DNA of 64,000 bases from Ampelocalamus luodianensis. Taxonomy: Eukaryota; Streptophyta; Magnoliopsida; Poales; Poaceae. Position numbers and translations under genes: made by a program. The notes under the pieces are model-generated. The model was not told where the DNA came from. It did not search any database and saw only the letters and a list, made by a program, of their open reading frames with translations. Positions 1 to 11,581 of this stretch are shown here, one piece after another. Position 1 is the first letter of the stretch; each line of letters opens with the position of its first letter. The DNA lies in the NCBI GenBank assembly GCA_036346255.1, contig CM070622.1:22594751-22658750 (forward strand), given 5' to 3'.

Positions 1-1146
1 TCATCTCCTCTCAAGCATGTATGGGTTGTGTTCTTGAGTTGGAGAGGGAGAGATTGGTTTGACGAGCTTGTAATCTTCCCTGTTCGAATGTCCATGCGTA
101 TGGGGATGTATCTCTTTGTATTTTTCTCTTGATTCAATGAATGGAAATCTGAAGTTTTCCTCTGTTCTTGCTCTCTGTTCTTCGTTCTCCCTTTTGGGTT
201 GATTCTTGAGATTTCATGTTGGGAGCTTTTGCTTGATTTCCTTTCTTGATCTAGCTTGCTGTGACATGTGGGAACACATCTAGGATCTTCTTGATCATCA
301 ATCACCCACGAGTAAGTCTTTAGATCATATTTCGATTTTGACTCGGTTTTGGAGCACCCTTCGTTCAAACTGAAAAAGATAGGAACTTTGGCAAGGATCT
401 TGACGATCGTTGCATGGAATAGGTTCCTGACATCTTTGAGAAGGTGTGTGTCTAGTTTCGTAAAGTTTGGAGTTGTGGAGCAAAAGTTAGATCATTTTTC
501 GATCTCGAAATCGTGCTGAAATTCAGTTTCTTGTGCTGATTTTACTGTAGCATCGAGTACCGAGTTCTTGCTCACAGTCTTGTAGCATCGAGTACCAAAT
601 CTTGTAGCATCGAGTTCTTGTTCATTTCAGTGTGAGCTACGAGTGCTCGTGCACGACACATGTAGCTACGATCTTGTGGCATCGAGTACTACTCTTTCGA
701 GCTCTATTCTTTTATCGAGTCTTGTAGCATCGAGTGCTATTCATTTCGAGTGCTAGCTCAGTCTTCGTAGCACAACATTGTAGTATCAGTCTTTTGTAGC
801 ATCGAGTACTATTCATTTCGAGTTCTTGCTCGAGTAATCTTGTAGCAAAACTTTGTAGCTTCCAGTACTACTCTTTCGAGCCTTCGTTCATTTTTAGTAC
901 AAGCTACAGTCTTGTTCATTGACCACTGTACTTTCAAGTACTGTTCATCAGGCTGTCTTCTTGTGTTTGTGGTCATTTCTTTTGGGGTTTTGATTGGATT
1001 CAATACAAGTCTTCCGTTGTGCTTGATTGATTGATCTTCATAGCTTTCATAGCTATTGGAGTGATATTCGTATTGAATTTGATTTGGAGACAAAAAGAGT
1101 TTGTGCTTCTATTCACCCCCCCTCTAGTCGCCATTTCGGTCTAACA
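1..1146 (+). mobile_element. Ty1/copia LTR (3' part), inserted in element W
   Basis: This AT-moderate, non-coding stretch ends with a C-run followed by CTCTAGTCGCC and then TCTAACA, a 3' terminus I recognise from Maximus/SIRE-type copia LTRs of grasses. Directly after the terminal CA (1146) an RNase H frame of a gypsy polyprotein starts in mid-domain, so the copia element must have landed inside that gene. The LTR 5' end and the left target duplication are outside the window. The expected duplication is ATCAA, the first bases at 1147. I cannot tell whether this is a solo LTR or the 3' LTR of a full element. The open frame that runs from the LTR into the gypsy gene (from 1027) is accidental. 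Confidence 0.75.
547..811 (+). repeat. Short dispersed repeat GTAGCATCGAGTA in copia LTR
   Basis: About six copies of the core TAGCATCGAGT lie at irregular spacing (near 547, 582, 603, 676, 725 and 797), mixed with variants such as CATTTCGAGT. They give the LTR a locally repetitive character. Their function is unknown; irregular enhancer-like repeats are common in retrotransposon U3 regions. Confidence 0.7.
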
Positions 1147-2772
1147 ATCAAGGACTATGATATGGGACTCCATTATCATCCAGGGAAAGCTAATGTCGTT
1201 GCCGACGCATTGAGCCGAAAATCCCAATGCAACTGTATCTCGGTTCGACCCGAAACGGAAGCTTTATGCACTCAATTTCAACGGCTCAACTTGGAGATGG
1301 TTAGCGAAGGTTTTCTCGCTGCTTTAGAAGTGAAACCTACCCTTGAGGACCAGATCAAGATGGCCCAGAAGAATGACAAGGGTATGGAGAGAATTAAGCA
1401 GAAAATGAAGACCGGCAAAGCCAAGTGTTTTGTCGAGGACCACCAAGGTGTTTTGTGGCTCGGAAAGCGTTTGGTTGTGCCAAATGACGCGAAGCTTAAA
1501 GAGTCATTACTTCATGAAGCCCATGATTCTCTTTTCTCCATCCATCCAGGAAGCACAAAAATGTATCAAGACTTGAAGCAAAAGTTGTGGTGGACTCGGA
1601 TGAAGCGGGAGATTGCACGCTTTGTTGCGGAATGTGACGTATGTCAACGGGTAAAGGCTGAACACCAACGGCCAGCGGGTATGCTTCAACCCCTCCCCGT
1701 TCCAGAATGGAAATGGGATGAAATTGGGATGGATTTCATCACCGGACTTCCAAAGACTCAACAAGGATATGACTCCATATGGGTGATTGTTGACCGTTTG
1801 TCAAAAGTTGCTCATTTTCTCCCCATCAAGACCACTTATTCGGGAAATCAATTGGCGGAATTGTACATCTCCAGAATTGTATGCCTCCATGGTGTGCCTA
1901 AGATAATTGTTTCAGATCGAGGCACTCAATTCACCTCGCATTTCTGGAATTGCCTCCATGAAGCAATGGGAACTCAACTATCCTTTAGCACCGCTTACCA
2001 CCCACAAACTGGAGGTCAAACTGAAAGGGTGAATCAAATTTTGGAGGATATGTTGAGAGCTTGTGTGCTGTCCTATGGCAAGAAATGGGATAAATGCTTG
2101 CCGTTTGCGGAATTCTCTTATAACAATAGCTTTCAAGCAAGCCTCAAAATGTCACCTTTTGAAGTGCTTTATGGGAGAAGGTGTAGAACCCCTCTCAACT
2201 GGTCCGAGTCAGGTGAGAGATAATTCTTTGGACCGGACATGATAAATGAAGCCGAAGAGCAAGTTCGTGTGATCCGGGAGAGACTACGGACGACTCAATC
2301 TCGTCAAAAGTCTTATGCCGACCATCGTCGTCGTGATTTGAGCTTTGAGGTGGATGATCATGTTTACCTTAAAGTCTCCCCGATGAAAGGGATGCAACAC
2401 TTTCAAGTCAAAGGCAAGTTAGCACGCTACATCGGTCCTTTCAGGATTCTAGCGAAGCGAGGTTCGGTAGCTTATCAGTTGGAGCTACCACCATCACTTT
2501 CAGATGTGCACAATGTATTCCATGTATCTCAACTGAAGAAATGTCTTCGAGTCCCTACCGAAGCGACCATTTTAGAAGACCTCGACTTGCAACCCAATCT
2601 TTCTTATCGGGAGCGCCCGATTCGCATCCTTGAAGAAATGGAGCGCAAGACAAGGAATCGCAACATCAAATTCTTGAAGGTTCAATGGAGCAACCATACT
2701 GAAGATGAAGCAACTTGGGAGCATAAAGATCAAATGCGAGCTGACTATCTAGAACTTTTTCCTTCTACATGA
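1147..2772 (+). pseudogene. Gypsy pol 3' end: RNase H tail, integrase, chromodomain (element W)
   Basis: The frame opens with the RNase H end motif YHPGKANVVADALSR. It continues with a zinc-binding HHCC region (HEAHDS, HPGSTKMYQ, CDVCQRVK) and the integrase core with its D, D and E residues in GMDFITGLP, IVSDRGTQF and QTERVNQILED. A GPF-type module follows, and then a chromodomain ending WEHKDQMRADYLELF. One codon is a stop, TAA at 2221-2223, where elements X and Y have a sense codon (CAA in Y), so a single C-to-T change explains it. One proline codon is also missing in the GPF module relative to X and Y (GKLARY against GKLAPRY). Otherwise the frame is intact for about 1.6 kb, which suggests fairly recent loss. 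Confidence 0.9.
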
Positions 2773-2980
2773 AGTGTCTTCGAATCAAGAAAGGAAAGGT
2801 TAAACAAAGCAATGGGAAGGAAAATGTAATCGCCATTCCTTGTAACCTTACAAAGATACCTTGGCACTATCTTTGAAGGAAATCAAGACAACGGATGTTA
2901 TGTTTTCTTTTAGAACCTTTTATCCAACTTCCACCCTATCGATCTCAGGGTCGAGATCTTTTGTAAGGGGGGGGGAGGTT
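2773..2980 (+). other. 3' untranslated region and polypurine tract of W
   Basis: This non-coding stretch lies between the chromodomain stop and the LTR. It ends with a G-rich tract (2966-2978) directly before TGTAACATCC, the plus-strand priming site of reverse transcription. The inverted counterpart before the X LTR (16198-16389) is similar, including the GATCTCGGGTCGAGATCTT-like box next to the tract. Confidence 0.8.
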
Positions 2981-4954
2981 TGTAACATCCACAGATTAAT
3001 TAATGGGATTTAGTATGCATCTTATCAGCATGTTTGACTTTTTGGAAGCATTTGCATAATATTTTGCATTTGGAAATTTATCAAACAAATTAAGCATACA
3101 CTTCAAATTCAAAACTCCAAATAAAAACAGGAACAAAAACTTTTGATCATCATCTAAAAATAATTTATTCAAATACTATAATAATTATCATGAATAAATA
3201 TAATTTTACCAAATTTTTGGAACTTAATTCAACTCCTAGAAAATTCAAACTCGATTCAATAACCTAAACTAGGTTTGAATTAAATTATACAAATTAAGTC
3301 ATGAATAATAAGGTTTAATATTTTATATGGGAACTAGGTCATCCCAGGAACACCCATGAATTAATTCAGAATTTATAGAATTTTATTTCTATTTTAAAAG
3401 CCTTAGTCAAACCCTTTGTTATTTGGTCAAATCTGAATTCAAAACTTGGACTCAACCCTGTTTAACCGACCGAACCCAACCCACTCGTCCGAGTTAGACC
3501 CAACCGACCCGAGCGAGCTGGCCGGACGCACGCCTAACTAAGCACCGCGCTCGAACCCGAGCCGCACCGCGCCACCTTGTTTCATCGTGCCGGGCCCACT
3601 CGTCAGGTTCATCTTCCTCCCGTTGCACGCCCGCAGGAACAACACGCCACGTCGTGGCCACGCTCTGCTCTCGCCCAGTCACGGCGTGAATCCACCGCCA
3701 CTTTGGACCACTCTGAGTACCGTCTTGTGGCGCCGCCTCATGTCCATCCATTCCCCGCCTTTAACTTGCCTCCCTGCTCTCTCATTCCTCCATTCCTCCT
3801 CTCGGTGGCCGAGGAGGAAGAGGCTCCTTCTTGCATTTCCCTCGGGTAAACTCCGTGCTGTTTTGTCCCTCATCTCCCTCGTTCCTTGCCTATTCCATTT
3901 TAGCTCATGTGAGCTTTTGTTGTTGCTTGTAGGCTCCAAACCAAGTTCGTGCTCTCGGCGGCCTCAGAGCGCGCCCCGAAGGCCGCCCTTTGGCCAACTT
4001 CACCTCAGTGAGCTCTTTTCCATTTGTTTGCACGTCACCTTATGCCATGGGGTATAAGCCACAATTACCCTCAACCAATTTTCACAATGCATCGCAGGAA
4101 CACTTGGATTTGGAGCTCTCCCTAAATTCTCGGTCGACAACCCTATTCACAATCTTTTGTCAATCGGGTAATCCATTTTCCAATTCCTGGTATTGCTACC
4201 ATGTGATTCACTAGCTGAGGCATTCCCAATCTTTTCTTGCTGGGTTACTTGCCCAGGGTGCTCTCTCCACGTGAAGCTCTCCACCGCCGAAGCCATTACC
4301 GTCGACCACCTCTCCTCGAGCTTCTCCGGCCTAGCCATCCTTCCGTTAAGCTTCACTAAGTCCCCTAGTAGCTTATGCGCGCTTTTGTTCGGTCAATACA
4401 CCATCAGGGTGGCACTTGCACGTAGGGCCGTAGGGCGCCGTCGCTCGTCGCCGTCTAGCCGCCGTTTTAGGGCACCTCGACCGTCGCCACCGCCAGTAGG
4501 AGGTCCGCAAGGTTGCTAGGAGTCCGTTCCTGCCCTCAGACGACACCGGCATGGGCCACAGCGCCGGTGAGCCGGTGAGCAACCTCGCGGTGTGCGCAGC
4601 GCGCAGTGGCACGCTCCGACCGTTACTGTGGCCTATCATTAGATTTTAATTGCAATCATTAATATTTAATGCATGATCTTTGTCGGCCAAGCGTTAATTA
4701 CTACTGAGTTCTTTGCGTTTAGTCTCTATGACATGCGGGCCCCGCACTTTAAGTGCATGGTAACACAGGCGATGAACCGTGGACCGAGCTCTTAGCTCTT
4801 GGTCCACGCACTATGCTGTAGACCGAATCAATGACTAGTAGGGTCCACATGTCGGTTTAACCAAAATAAAAGGAAAATGAAAAGTGGTGCGTGTCTTTGG
4901 ACCCCACACATCAGCTTCAGAGGCTAGATAGCTCTCGGTGGAAAAAGTATTTAA

Positions 4955-5520
4955 TACCTAAGAAAATTCAGAATATAATTATTTATACACTGAAAAATTG
5001 TATGAACTTCAAAAATTCATATCTAATTCAAATAAACTCCAAATTGAATGAAACCAGTTTTGATATTTTTCATATTATGTGAATTTTATTTTAAAATAGG
5101 TTTCAAACATGTCTATGTAACAGAGAGCATTATTTTGGAAAATGAGCTATAAACACTATTATTTTTACAAAAGAAAAAGGCTGATAACTTTAAAAATTCA
5201 TAAGTAATTCTTGGAAACTCCAAAAACAGTGAAACCACTTTTGATAATTTTAATTTTTAGTAAACTTATTTCTAAAAATGGTTTCAGTCTTACCTCTAGC
5301 ACAGAAGATATATTTTGTGGATTTTTGTCCTAAAATGAATTATTTTTACACTATTAATGTTGATGACTTTAGAAATCAATAACAAAATCATGAAAACTCC
5401 AATTGCAGCAAACTCAACTGTTTTGAACTTGTAATAATATTGCCTATTTATCCATGTAATCCATGTACTCACCACTGCTCTACAAATTTTCATCTCATAA
5501 TTAAATTACCCGAATGAAGG
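4955..5520 (+). repeat. Degenerate about 180-bp tandem modules in W LTR
   Basis: Three diverged units align on the block AAAAATTCAT (5011, 5192 and a variant at 5372), giving spacings of about 181 and 180 bp. Each unit contains a CTCCAAA...GTGAAACCA box and a GGTTTCA box. The same boxes occur in the LTR of family X on the opposite strand with spacings of 179 and 182 bp, so the array predates the split of the families. Confidence 0.65.
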
Positions 5521-6667
5521 CGTATTAAAATCTGAAATTCAAACCACCATAACTTTCACATACTAAATCCAAATGGAATGAATCTTTCACCATAATTCAT
5601 ATAAAATCGTAATCTACCTACTGTATAAATTTCTTACATTTTTGAGCATGTTGGATTTCTGGCTTATTTGATATTTATTGCAATATCGTCTTTCCTTAGG
5701 TTTTTCGACGATAACGATATATTCGTGAGATCAAATTAACTGTAACCTGAGAATGAACATGTGATACCAGCAAAGGTGAGAGCACCCTCCTCTTGATCAT
5801 ATTGCTCCCAGTGATTTTTAAATGTTTTGCGTGAGTTTTATTATCGCAATTGCATGCTATTTTGAAATATATGTTTATGGGTAGAAGTAGTTAAATTCCT
5901 AATTGTTGCATTGGCCCTCCTTTGAATGTTGATTACCCTTTTTCCTTGAATAATTAAGGTTATATGTTATATGGGTTGTTTGCTAGTTTGTAGAACGATG
6001 CTTAGCCATGCTAGTAGTTGTAGCCAAAAGCGGTTGATGGAGCTAGTCCATCGGTAGATGGATTGAATTAAATCTTATTGAAATTTGAGGATTTTATGGA
6101 TTGGATTATATTGAACTTGAGGATTGTATCCAGATCTTGAATATGGTAATATGTTGTTGTTGTTGTTGTGTGTTGGACTTGGGCGGGTGATAGGGTGATA
6201 AGGGTGGTCGGATTCATGTAGCCCGTTTGAGTGTTTAAGGACCGATGCGTGGTGTGATGAACCAAGTCTTACGTGCAACCACACGCGGGGATAATGGCGA
6301 AGGCTTGGCTAACTAATTTGTTGTGTGTTAGCTATCGAAACACAATCGAGTTGACAAGCTGTTATTGTTATTTTTAATTGTTCTTTTGTCAATCAAGCGG
6401 GGGCATGTTAAGGGTCGCCTTACTTGCTCTTAAGGGTCTCTTGTTGGATAGGGACTTACTTATGTAGCGGGTTTACTCACGTGGTTCGAACAAGCTATCT
6501 TCGTCGCCATAGGACTGTCCTCGAGTGATTTGATAGTTAGGACATGACATTGTAACGGCCTCGTTATGCTACCTCAGTCACACTCCTATGGAAGAGTGCA
6601 TTGGCCGACATTAAGAGGAATGCATATCGTGTGGGTAAAGCTGTACAACTCTGCAGAGTAACCAAAT

Positions 6668-7108
6668 CTATTCGAATAGCCTCGTCCTAGGTTATGGACA
6701 ACACTTGTGGGAAAGCAGCCACAGTTAGTTTTTGGAAAATTAAGTTTGGGTTATGGTTGGAAATGTCTTGTCTTTATGTTAGTTTGTTCAAATCTGAAAT
6801 TATCTCATGAACGCGTAGTTCGCGCGTTAATGTTGTTGAGGAATGAATTGTGCCACGAATGAGATGTTCGTGTGTTGATTATACTTGGAGATTATACCAT
6901 TGTTGATCATTACTTACTATCATAAAATGTTTTCTAAATGTTTTACAAATGGCAAGTTAGAATCTTTTATCCTTATGCAAAACTTGCTTTATGCCAAAAA
7001 TTGACTAGTTTAGTAGCCTTCCTTTGACACTTACATGCATCCTTATTTCTTTTGAAAGTCTCACGAGTACAACTTTGTACTCTAACAGTGTCTATTTGTT
7101 CAGGTAAG
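6668..7108 (+). promoter_or_regulatory. Conserved LTR module in W: palindrome, hairpin, donor-like site
   Basis: The perfect palindrome CTATTCGAATAG lies at 6668-6679, preceded by CTGCAG and followed by GTCCTAGGTTATGGAC (GTCC/GGAC ends pair). An inverted repeat GAGTACAA-CT-TTGTACTC lies at 7065-7082. CAGGTAAG at 7101-7108 fits a plant 5' splice site. The order is shared with other LTRs in the window. The function is not known to me. Confidence 0.6.
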
Positions 7109-7497
7109 AACGACGGGTGCAACGGCTTTAACTCCAGTTGGTTGCTTGTGGGATTATGGGCATACCAACTCGGTTATCCCCTTTTTATTTTAAGTTTATC
7201 TTCCGCTGCAATTTATTTGTGTTAATTAGATTTGGTCGATCGGCCCTCTTATGCAACCTTGTACTATAAGGTTCTATTTAAAAGATGTTGTAATTGATTC
7301 TTTTATTCTTGTACATTGTGTATGGATGTGATTGCAATGTTGTGTACTAGGATATGTGCATGTTAGCCACTGATCCTTGGGAGCTAGCATGTGACACATA
7401 TCCGGGTCACTCGGAATCGTGTTCGTCTCACGTTAAGTGTTGCGTTTACGGCGTAATCACTTAGCTTGATACGGGTCCGATCTCGGGGGTCCTCACA

Positions 7498-8546
7498 GTT
7501 GTTGCCCAGGTCAGTTAAGGACCGGTCTTCGAGCCGCATCTTGCTAAGCCACATCGTACTACCACATGTCTTGTATGGGCAGGACTTGGCTAATTAATCC
7601 ATCATGGTCGTTCCTATTGATGCGGTGGGTAGTCTTTCATGACTTTTGTTAGTCCCACCTGGCGCAAGAGGGGCCTAAACCCTGCGGACGGGTAGTCCAA
7701 AGGGGGCGAAACCTTAGCGAGGGAGGACTATTGTGGAATGATGCATTGTAAAGGCCACGTGATGTTCACTTAGTCGCACACCTTCGGAAGTGTGTCAGAC
7801 GGACATTAAAAGTTGATTATCTCTTGTGGGTAAAGTTGTATAACCTCTGCAGAGTGTAAAACTATTCGAATAGCCGTATCCACGATCATGGACATGCTGG
7901 CAAAGCCACTCAAAGTTAGACTTTGATTTTGATTTCAAAATGTTTTTGTAAAACTATTTTAACATGGATGGGTGTCCATGAGAAAAGTTGTGGGTTGAAG
8001 CCCCGGGTTGGTGCCCGTGTTTATGCTCGTGTTAGGTTGGTGCCTACACTATCTATATCAATACAAAATCAATTTTAGATTTTATAAAACTTGAGCTTTT
8101 AAACTTAGTATGGAATTTAATGTCAAATGTTGTTTTTGCACAAATAACCCTTTAAGCCTTCCTTTGTTACATCCATGTATGCATGTCATTAGGTTACTTG
8201 ACGGGTGTAACTTGCGAGCACGAAAGTTGTGCTCATACTTGCTTAATGCAAACAAATTTTAGAGGAGAAGGACTTCGCTATCAGTGTGGATCTCGACGAC
8301 TAGGCCGCTACCCCAGTCGATTGCCTGTGGCAGATCAGCTGGACTCCACTACTTCTTCATCGTCTTCCCCTCTGTTTATTTAATGTTGCCCTGTAAGGCT
8401 ATCTTGTAATCAACTCTGTTGTTATTTAATAAATTTTAGCGTTTATGGTTGTGTATCACATTTGTTTACTGTGCGAGCTAGCCACTGATCATGGGACTAG
8501 TTCAGTTATGCACAGAAGATCTGGGATGTTAATCGCGGGTCTTACA
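7498..8546 (+). repeat. 5' LTR of element H, 3' part only
   Basis: This stretch matches 10898-11586 joined to 30898-31268 almost base for base and ends GGGTCTTACA, followed by AAG and a tRNA-Met primer-binding site. It is therefore the end of a 5' LTR. Element W interrupts it at 7497/7498; the rest of this LTR should lie left of W, outside the window. It contains the uninterrupted target site of element X (about 8171-8176), which confirms the X junctions. Confidence 0.85.
7862..8234 (+). promoter_or_regulatory. Conserved LTR module in H 5' LTR
   Basis: The palindrome CTATTCGAATAG is at 7862-7873, with CTGCAG upstream and GTATCCACGATCATGGAC downstream. The hairpin GAGCAC-gaaagtt-GTGCTC is at 8216-8234. 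The stem sequence differs from that of W and Y while pairing is kept. Confidence 0.55.
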
Positions 8547-8596
8547 AAGTGGTATCAGAGCCATGTCGACTGTAGGTTGTGACCTAGTTAGAATGG
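8547..8596 (+). other. Residual internal region of H (about 50 bp)
   Basis: After the primer site only some 35 bases separate the 5' LTR from sequence that looks like another LTR. No gag, pol or polypurine tract is present. The exact right edge is uncertain, because the first bases of the second LTR may be deleted as well. A large internal deletion is the simplest explanation. Confidence 0.55.
8550..8562 (+). other. Primer-binding site (tRNA-Met) of element H
   Basis: TGGTATCAGAGCC lies three bases after the LTR end. It is complementary to the 3' end of plant initiator tRNA-Met, the usual primer of gypsy elements, and sets H in plus orientation. Confidence 0.9.
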
Positions 8597-9407
8597 CTGT
8601 TAACATTCCAAGTGCTGTTACCAGTTTAGAGTTAATTAAAGATTATTATTTTGTTGGAATTTCTGAAAAATTTGAAAGAATTCTATTGCTTTATTTGGAT
8701 TTCTGGAGTTTTAAAAATCAAATGTAAAATTTATTTGAAGTTCATGAAGTTTCATTTGGTTTAAACTGAAAAATAAAATTTTAATTAATTTCTAAAATTT
8801 TCTGAGTTTTTAGAAGCTTTTTCCTAAATATTTTAAAGCCAAAACAATTTATTTATAAAATCTTTTGCCAATTATAAGTTGGAACTAATTTATTTAAGTC
8901 CAAAATGCCATAGAGAATTTCTGTGAATTTTCTCTAAATTTTTGGATTTTATTTGCTATTTTCCAAAGCCTTTTCGAATTAATTCAATTGTTTAAATCGA
9001 AAAATCATTTAAAAATCAGAAAGGCCAAATGGGCCGAATCCCAGCCCATTCCTATTCGCCGTTTTGGCGGCCCACCTCAGCCCGTTCGCTCTTCCCTCTC
9101 TCTCTCCGCTTGCCCCGGCCCCACCCGGCAGCCTCCCTCGCCTCTCTTCCATGTGGGCCCCCGCCTACCTCCTTCTTCCCCGTTCCCTTCTTCTTTCCAA
9201 CGACGCCACGCCTGGCCGCCATTATTGCCGCATGCGGGAGCTTCGTTAATCGCCGCCTCAACCTCCCCGCCTCCTGCGCGACGTGCGCCACGAACCAGCG
9301 CCCACATCCGCTGCCACCCCCACCGTCCGCGTCGGTTAACCCACGTCGCCACGCAACAATCGTACAACCGCCGTGCACGATCTCATCCCCTTGTGCCCCC
9401 CGGGCCC

Positions 9408-9414
9408 TATAAAA
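9408..9414 (+). promoter_or_regulatory. TATA box of H LTR
   Basis: TATAAAA preceded by GGGCCC sits in the GC-rich block of the LTR in sense orientation. It is the only clear TATA box I found in the long LTRs. Transcription would start about 30 bp downstream, which places most of the LTR in R-U5. Confidence 0.6.
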
Positions 9415-11272
9415 GAGAGCGCCGGGAGCCCCTCTTCACCCCGATCCCGAAGCCACCACCCACTTGCCCCCTATCACCGTGTGCTCGCCGGAATCGAAGT
9501 TTTCTCGCCGCCGACCGCGCGCTTCGCGACCTCTAGCGCCGCTAACGACACCCGGCCACCCGACACCACCAACATCATCGCCGCCACGCCGCGCCCGTCG
9601 TCGCGCACTCACACGAGCCAAGGCGCGAAACTTCGCCGCCGCGAGCACTAACCGCGCCGCCGCTTTTTGACCTCGCCGCCGGCGATTTCTCCGTGCCCAA
9701 GCGCCGCCGTGGTAAGCATTATGCTCCCCGTTGTCTCCTCTACAATCTGGTGTCCTCGCCGGTCGCCGCCACACCACCCATCGCCGGCGACCCTTGATTC
9801 TAGAGCCAGCGCCGCTTCGTGCTCACGTGGCACCGCCGCGCAGCCCCACCTCACTGCCACCGTGGCGCCACCTCGGCGACACATGTGAACGGTCCACCCC
9901 CCCTCAGCCTCAAACTCCCGTGGACTTGGTCCACATGAGCCGTGAGACCGACATGTGGGTCCCACATGTTGGAATTTCTTTTAATTCATTTAAATCCTGA
10001 AAATCAACCGCTGACATCATCTTGCGCAATAAAACCTTTTTCCTTTAGAAAAATAATTCCAATAATCCAGAAAAATCCTAATACTATTATTTCATGTAAT
10101 TCCAATCTTCTAAAGCCCATATCTTTTGCATCCGAACTCCGATTGAGCCCATTCAAATTCCTAAATTTGTGTAAATTCAATATCTAGCTATCTAAACCAA
10201 AATTATTTAATTTGGAGTTCATTTGAATTGCTATTTGAATTTTATTTGAATTTGGCTTATTTCGCGATTAGATTTCGACGACTTCGGAGAGTCAGATTTC
10301 GACGCCGTTTGAAGAGCACATAATAGGATTGATTTTGACTGTATGTTCATCATGATTGTACACTTGGACTACCTGGAGAAAGTGCTTGTGAGTACTAGGT
10401 GACCTGTTAAGGAAAACAACATCACCTCGTCAAGCAAGGCAAGTTACACCCTTGATCATATCGATCCTATTATTTCAAATTAGTTAAATTTTGTTTTAAA
10501 TTATTGCTGCATGCTTATTTATATTCAGTAATTTAAATTCCTGTTTTAAATTTATAGTTATGCCTAAAATCCTTTGTATGGCCAATTTTGATAACTGAAG
10601 CGAGCATATTGTCACCCTTGTCAAAACCTGGTTGATACAATGGCATGGACTAGGATCATTTGAAAAATATTGCGCTTAGTCATGCTTATAGACCAAACAT
10701 GTTTCATTTCGGGAATTTCAGTCAAAAATCAACTATTGTTTAAATTGTACCCTTGGCATTGGTGTGTCATGGGAGTTTTATAAATGACTTTGGAAAATGA
10801 AATAAAATGATGGTTTAGACTTGGGCGAGGTAGTTGTCCGGTGGGTGCAGGTTATGCATGGGCTCAACTGGGTAGGTTGAAGCCCAGGGTTCTGTTGGTT
10901 GTCGCCCAGGTCAGTTAAGGACCGGTCTTCGAGCCGCATCTTGCTAAGCCACATCGTACTACCACATGTCTTGTATGGGCAGGACTTGACTAATTAATTT
11001 GCAAAGTTCCATCATGGTCGTTCCTATTGATGCGGTGAGTAGTCTTTCATGACTTTTATTAGTCCCACCTGGCGCAAGAGGGGGCCTAAACCTTGCGGAC
11101 GGGTAGTCCAAAGGGGGCGAAACCTTAGCGAGGGAGGACTATTGCGGAATAATGCATTGTAAAGGCCTCGTGATGATCACTTAGTCGCACACCTTCGGAA
11201 GTGTGTCAGACGGACATTAAAAGTTGATTATCTCTTGTGGGTAAAGTTGTATAACCTCTGCAGAGTGTAAAA

Positions 11273-11284
11273 CTATTCGAATAG
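11273..11284 (+). promoter_or_regulatory. Conserved palindrome in H 3' LTR
   Basis: CTATTCGAATAG is flanked as in the 5' LTR (CTGCAG upstream, GTCCACGGTCATGGAC downstream). Once X is removed it lies 673 bp from the LTR end, the same as in the 5' LTR. The matching hairpin lies beyond the X insertion at 30937-30955. Confidence 0.6.
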
Positions 11285-11581
11285 CCGTGTCCACGGTCAT
11301 GGACATGCTGGCAAAGCCACTCAAAGTTAGACTTTGATTTTGATTTCAAAATGTTTTTGTAAAACTATTTTAACATGGATGGGTGTCCATGAGAAAAGTT
11401 ATGGGTTGAAGCCCCGGGTTGGTGCCCGTGTTTATGCTCGTGTTAGATGCGGCCTACACTATCTATATCAATACAAAATCAATTTTAGATTTTATAAAAC
11501 TTGAGCTTTTAAACTTAGTATGGTATTTAATGTCAAATGCTGTTTTTGTACAAATAACCCTTTAAGCCTTCCTTTGTTACA

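Larger units (their letters stand above)
1147..7497 (+). mobile_element. Ty3/gypsy chromovirus W, 5'-truncated in window
   Basis: The piece runs from the C-terminal end of RNase H through integrase, chromodomain, polypurine tract (2966-2978) and a 4517 bp 3' LTR (2981-7497). The LTR begins TGTAACATCC and ends GGTCCTCACA. The 5' part of W is displaced to the left of the copia insertion, outside the window. The right flank begins GTTGT, which matches the uninterrupted sequence in the partner LTR of element H (10898-10902), so W sits inside an H LTR. Integrase type plus C-terminal chromodomain identify a chromovirus; the long LTRs suggest the Tekay/Del lineage. Confidence 0.85.
2981..7497 (+). 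repeat. 3' LTR of element W (4517 bp)
   Basis: The LTR starts TGTAACATCC right after the polypurine tract and ends GGTCCTCACA. It has three zones: an AT-rich 5' part, a GC-rich block (about 3440-4640) and a long AT-rich 3' part. The GC-rich block holds several short frames in different phases with no recognisable protein, so I treat them as chance. The 3' part carries a 180-bp tandem array, the conserved palindrome and the hairpin listed separately. A GTT microsatellite lies at about 6154-6170. Confidence 0.85.

Noticed and set aside
547..811. Possible CRISPR-like array from regularly occurring GTAGCATCGAGTA words
   Set aside because: Spacing is irregular, units are short and degenerate, and the context is a plant retrotransposon LTR.
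1027..1146. Start of the 398-codon frame at 1027
   Set aside because: The first 40 codons are LTR sequence of the copia insertion. The gypsy coding sequence begins at 1147.
3494..4639. Frames of 70-156 codons in the GC-rich block of the W LTR
   Set aside because: Same reasons as for H: no domain, several phases, located inside an LTR.
6154..6170. GTT microsatellite as a functional signal
   Set aside because: Only about six units within an AT-rich LTR, with nothing matching in the other families.
8988..9965. Many overlapping long frames on both strands in the H LTR, rich in Pro, Arg and Ala
   Set aside because: They lie in a GC-rich LTR block, occur in several phases at once, have biased composition and show no domain. 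GC-rich DNA has few stops.
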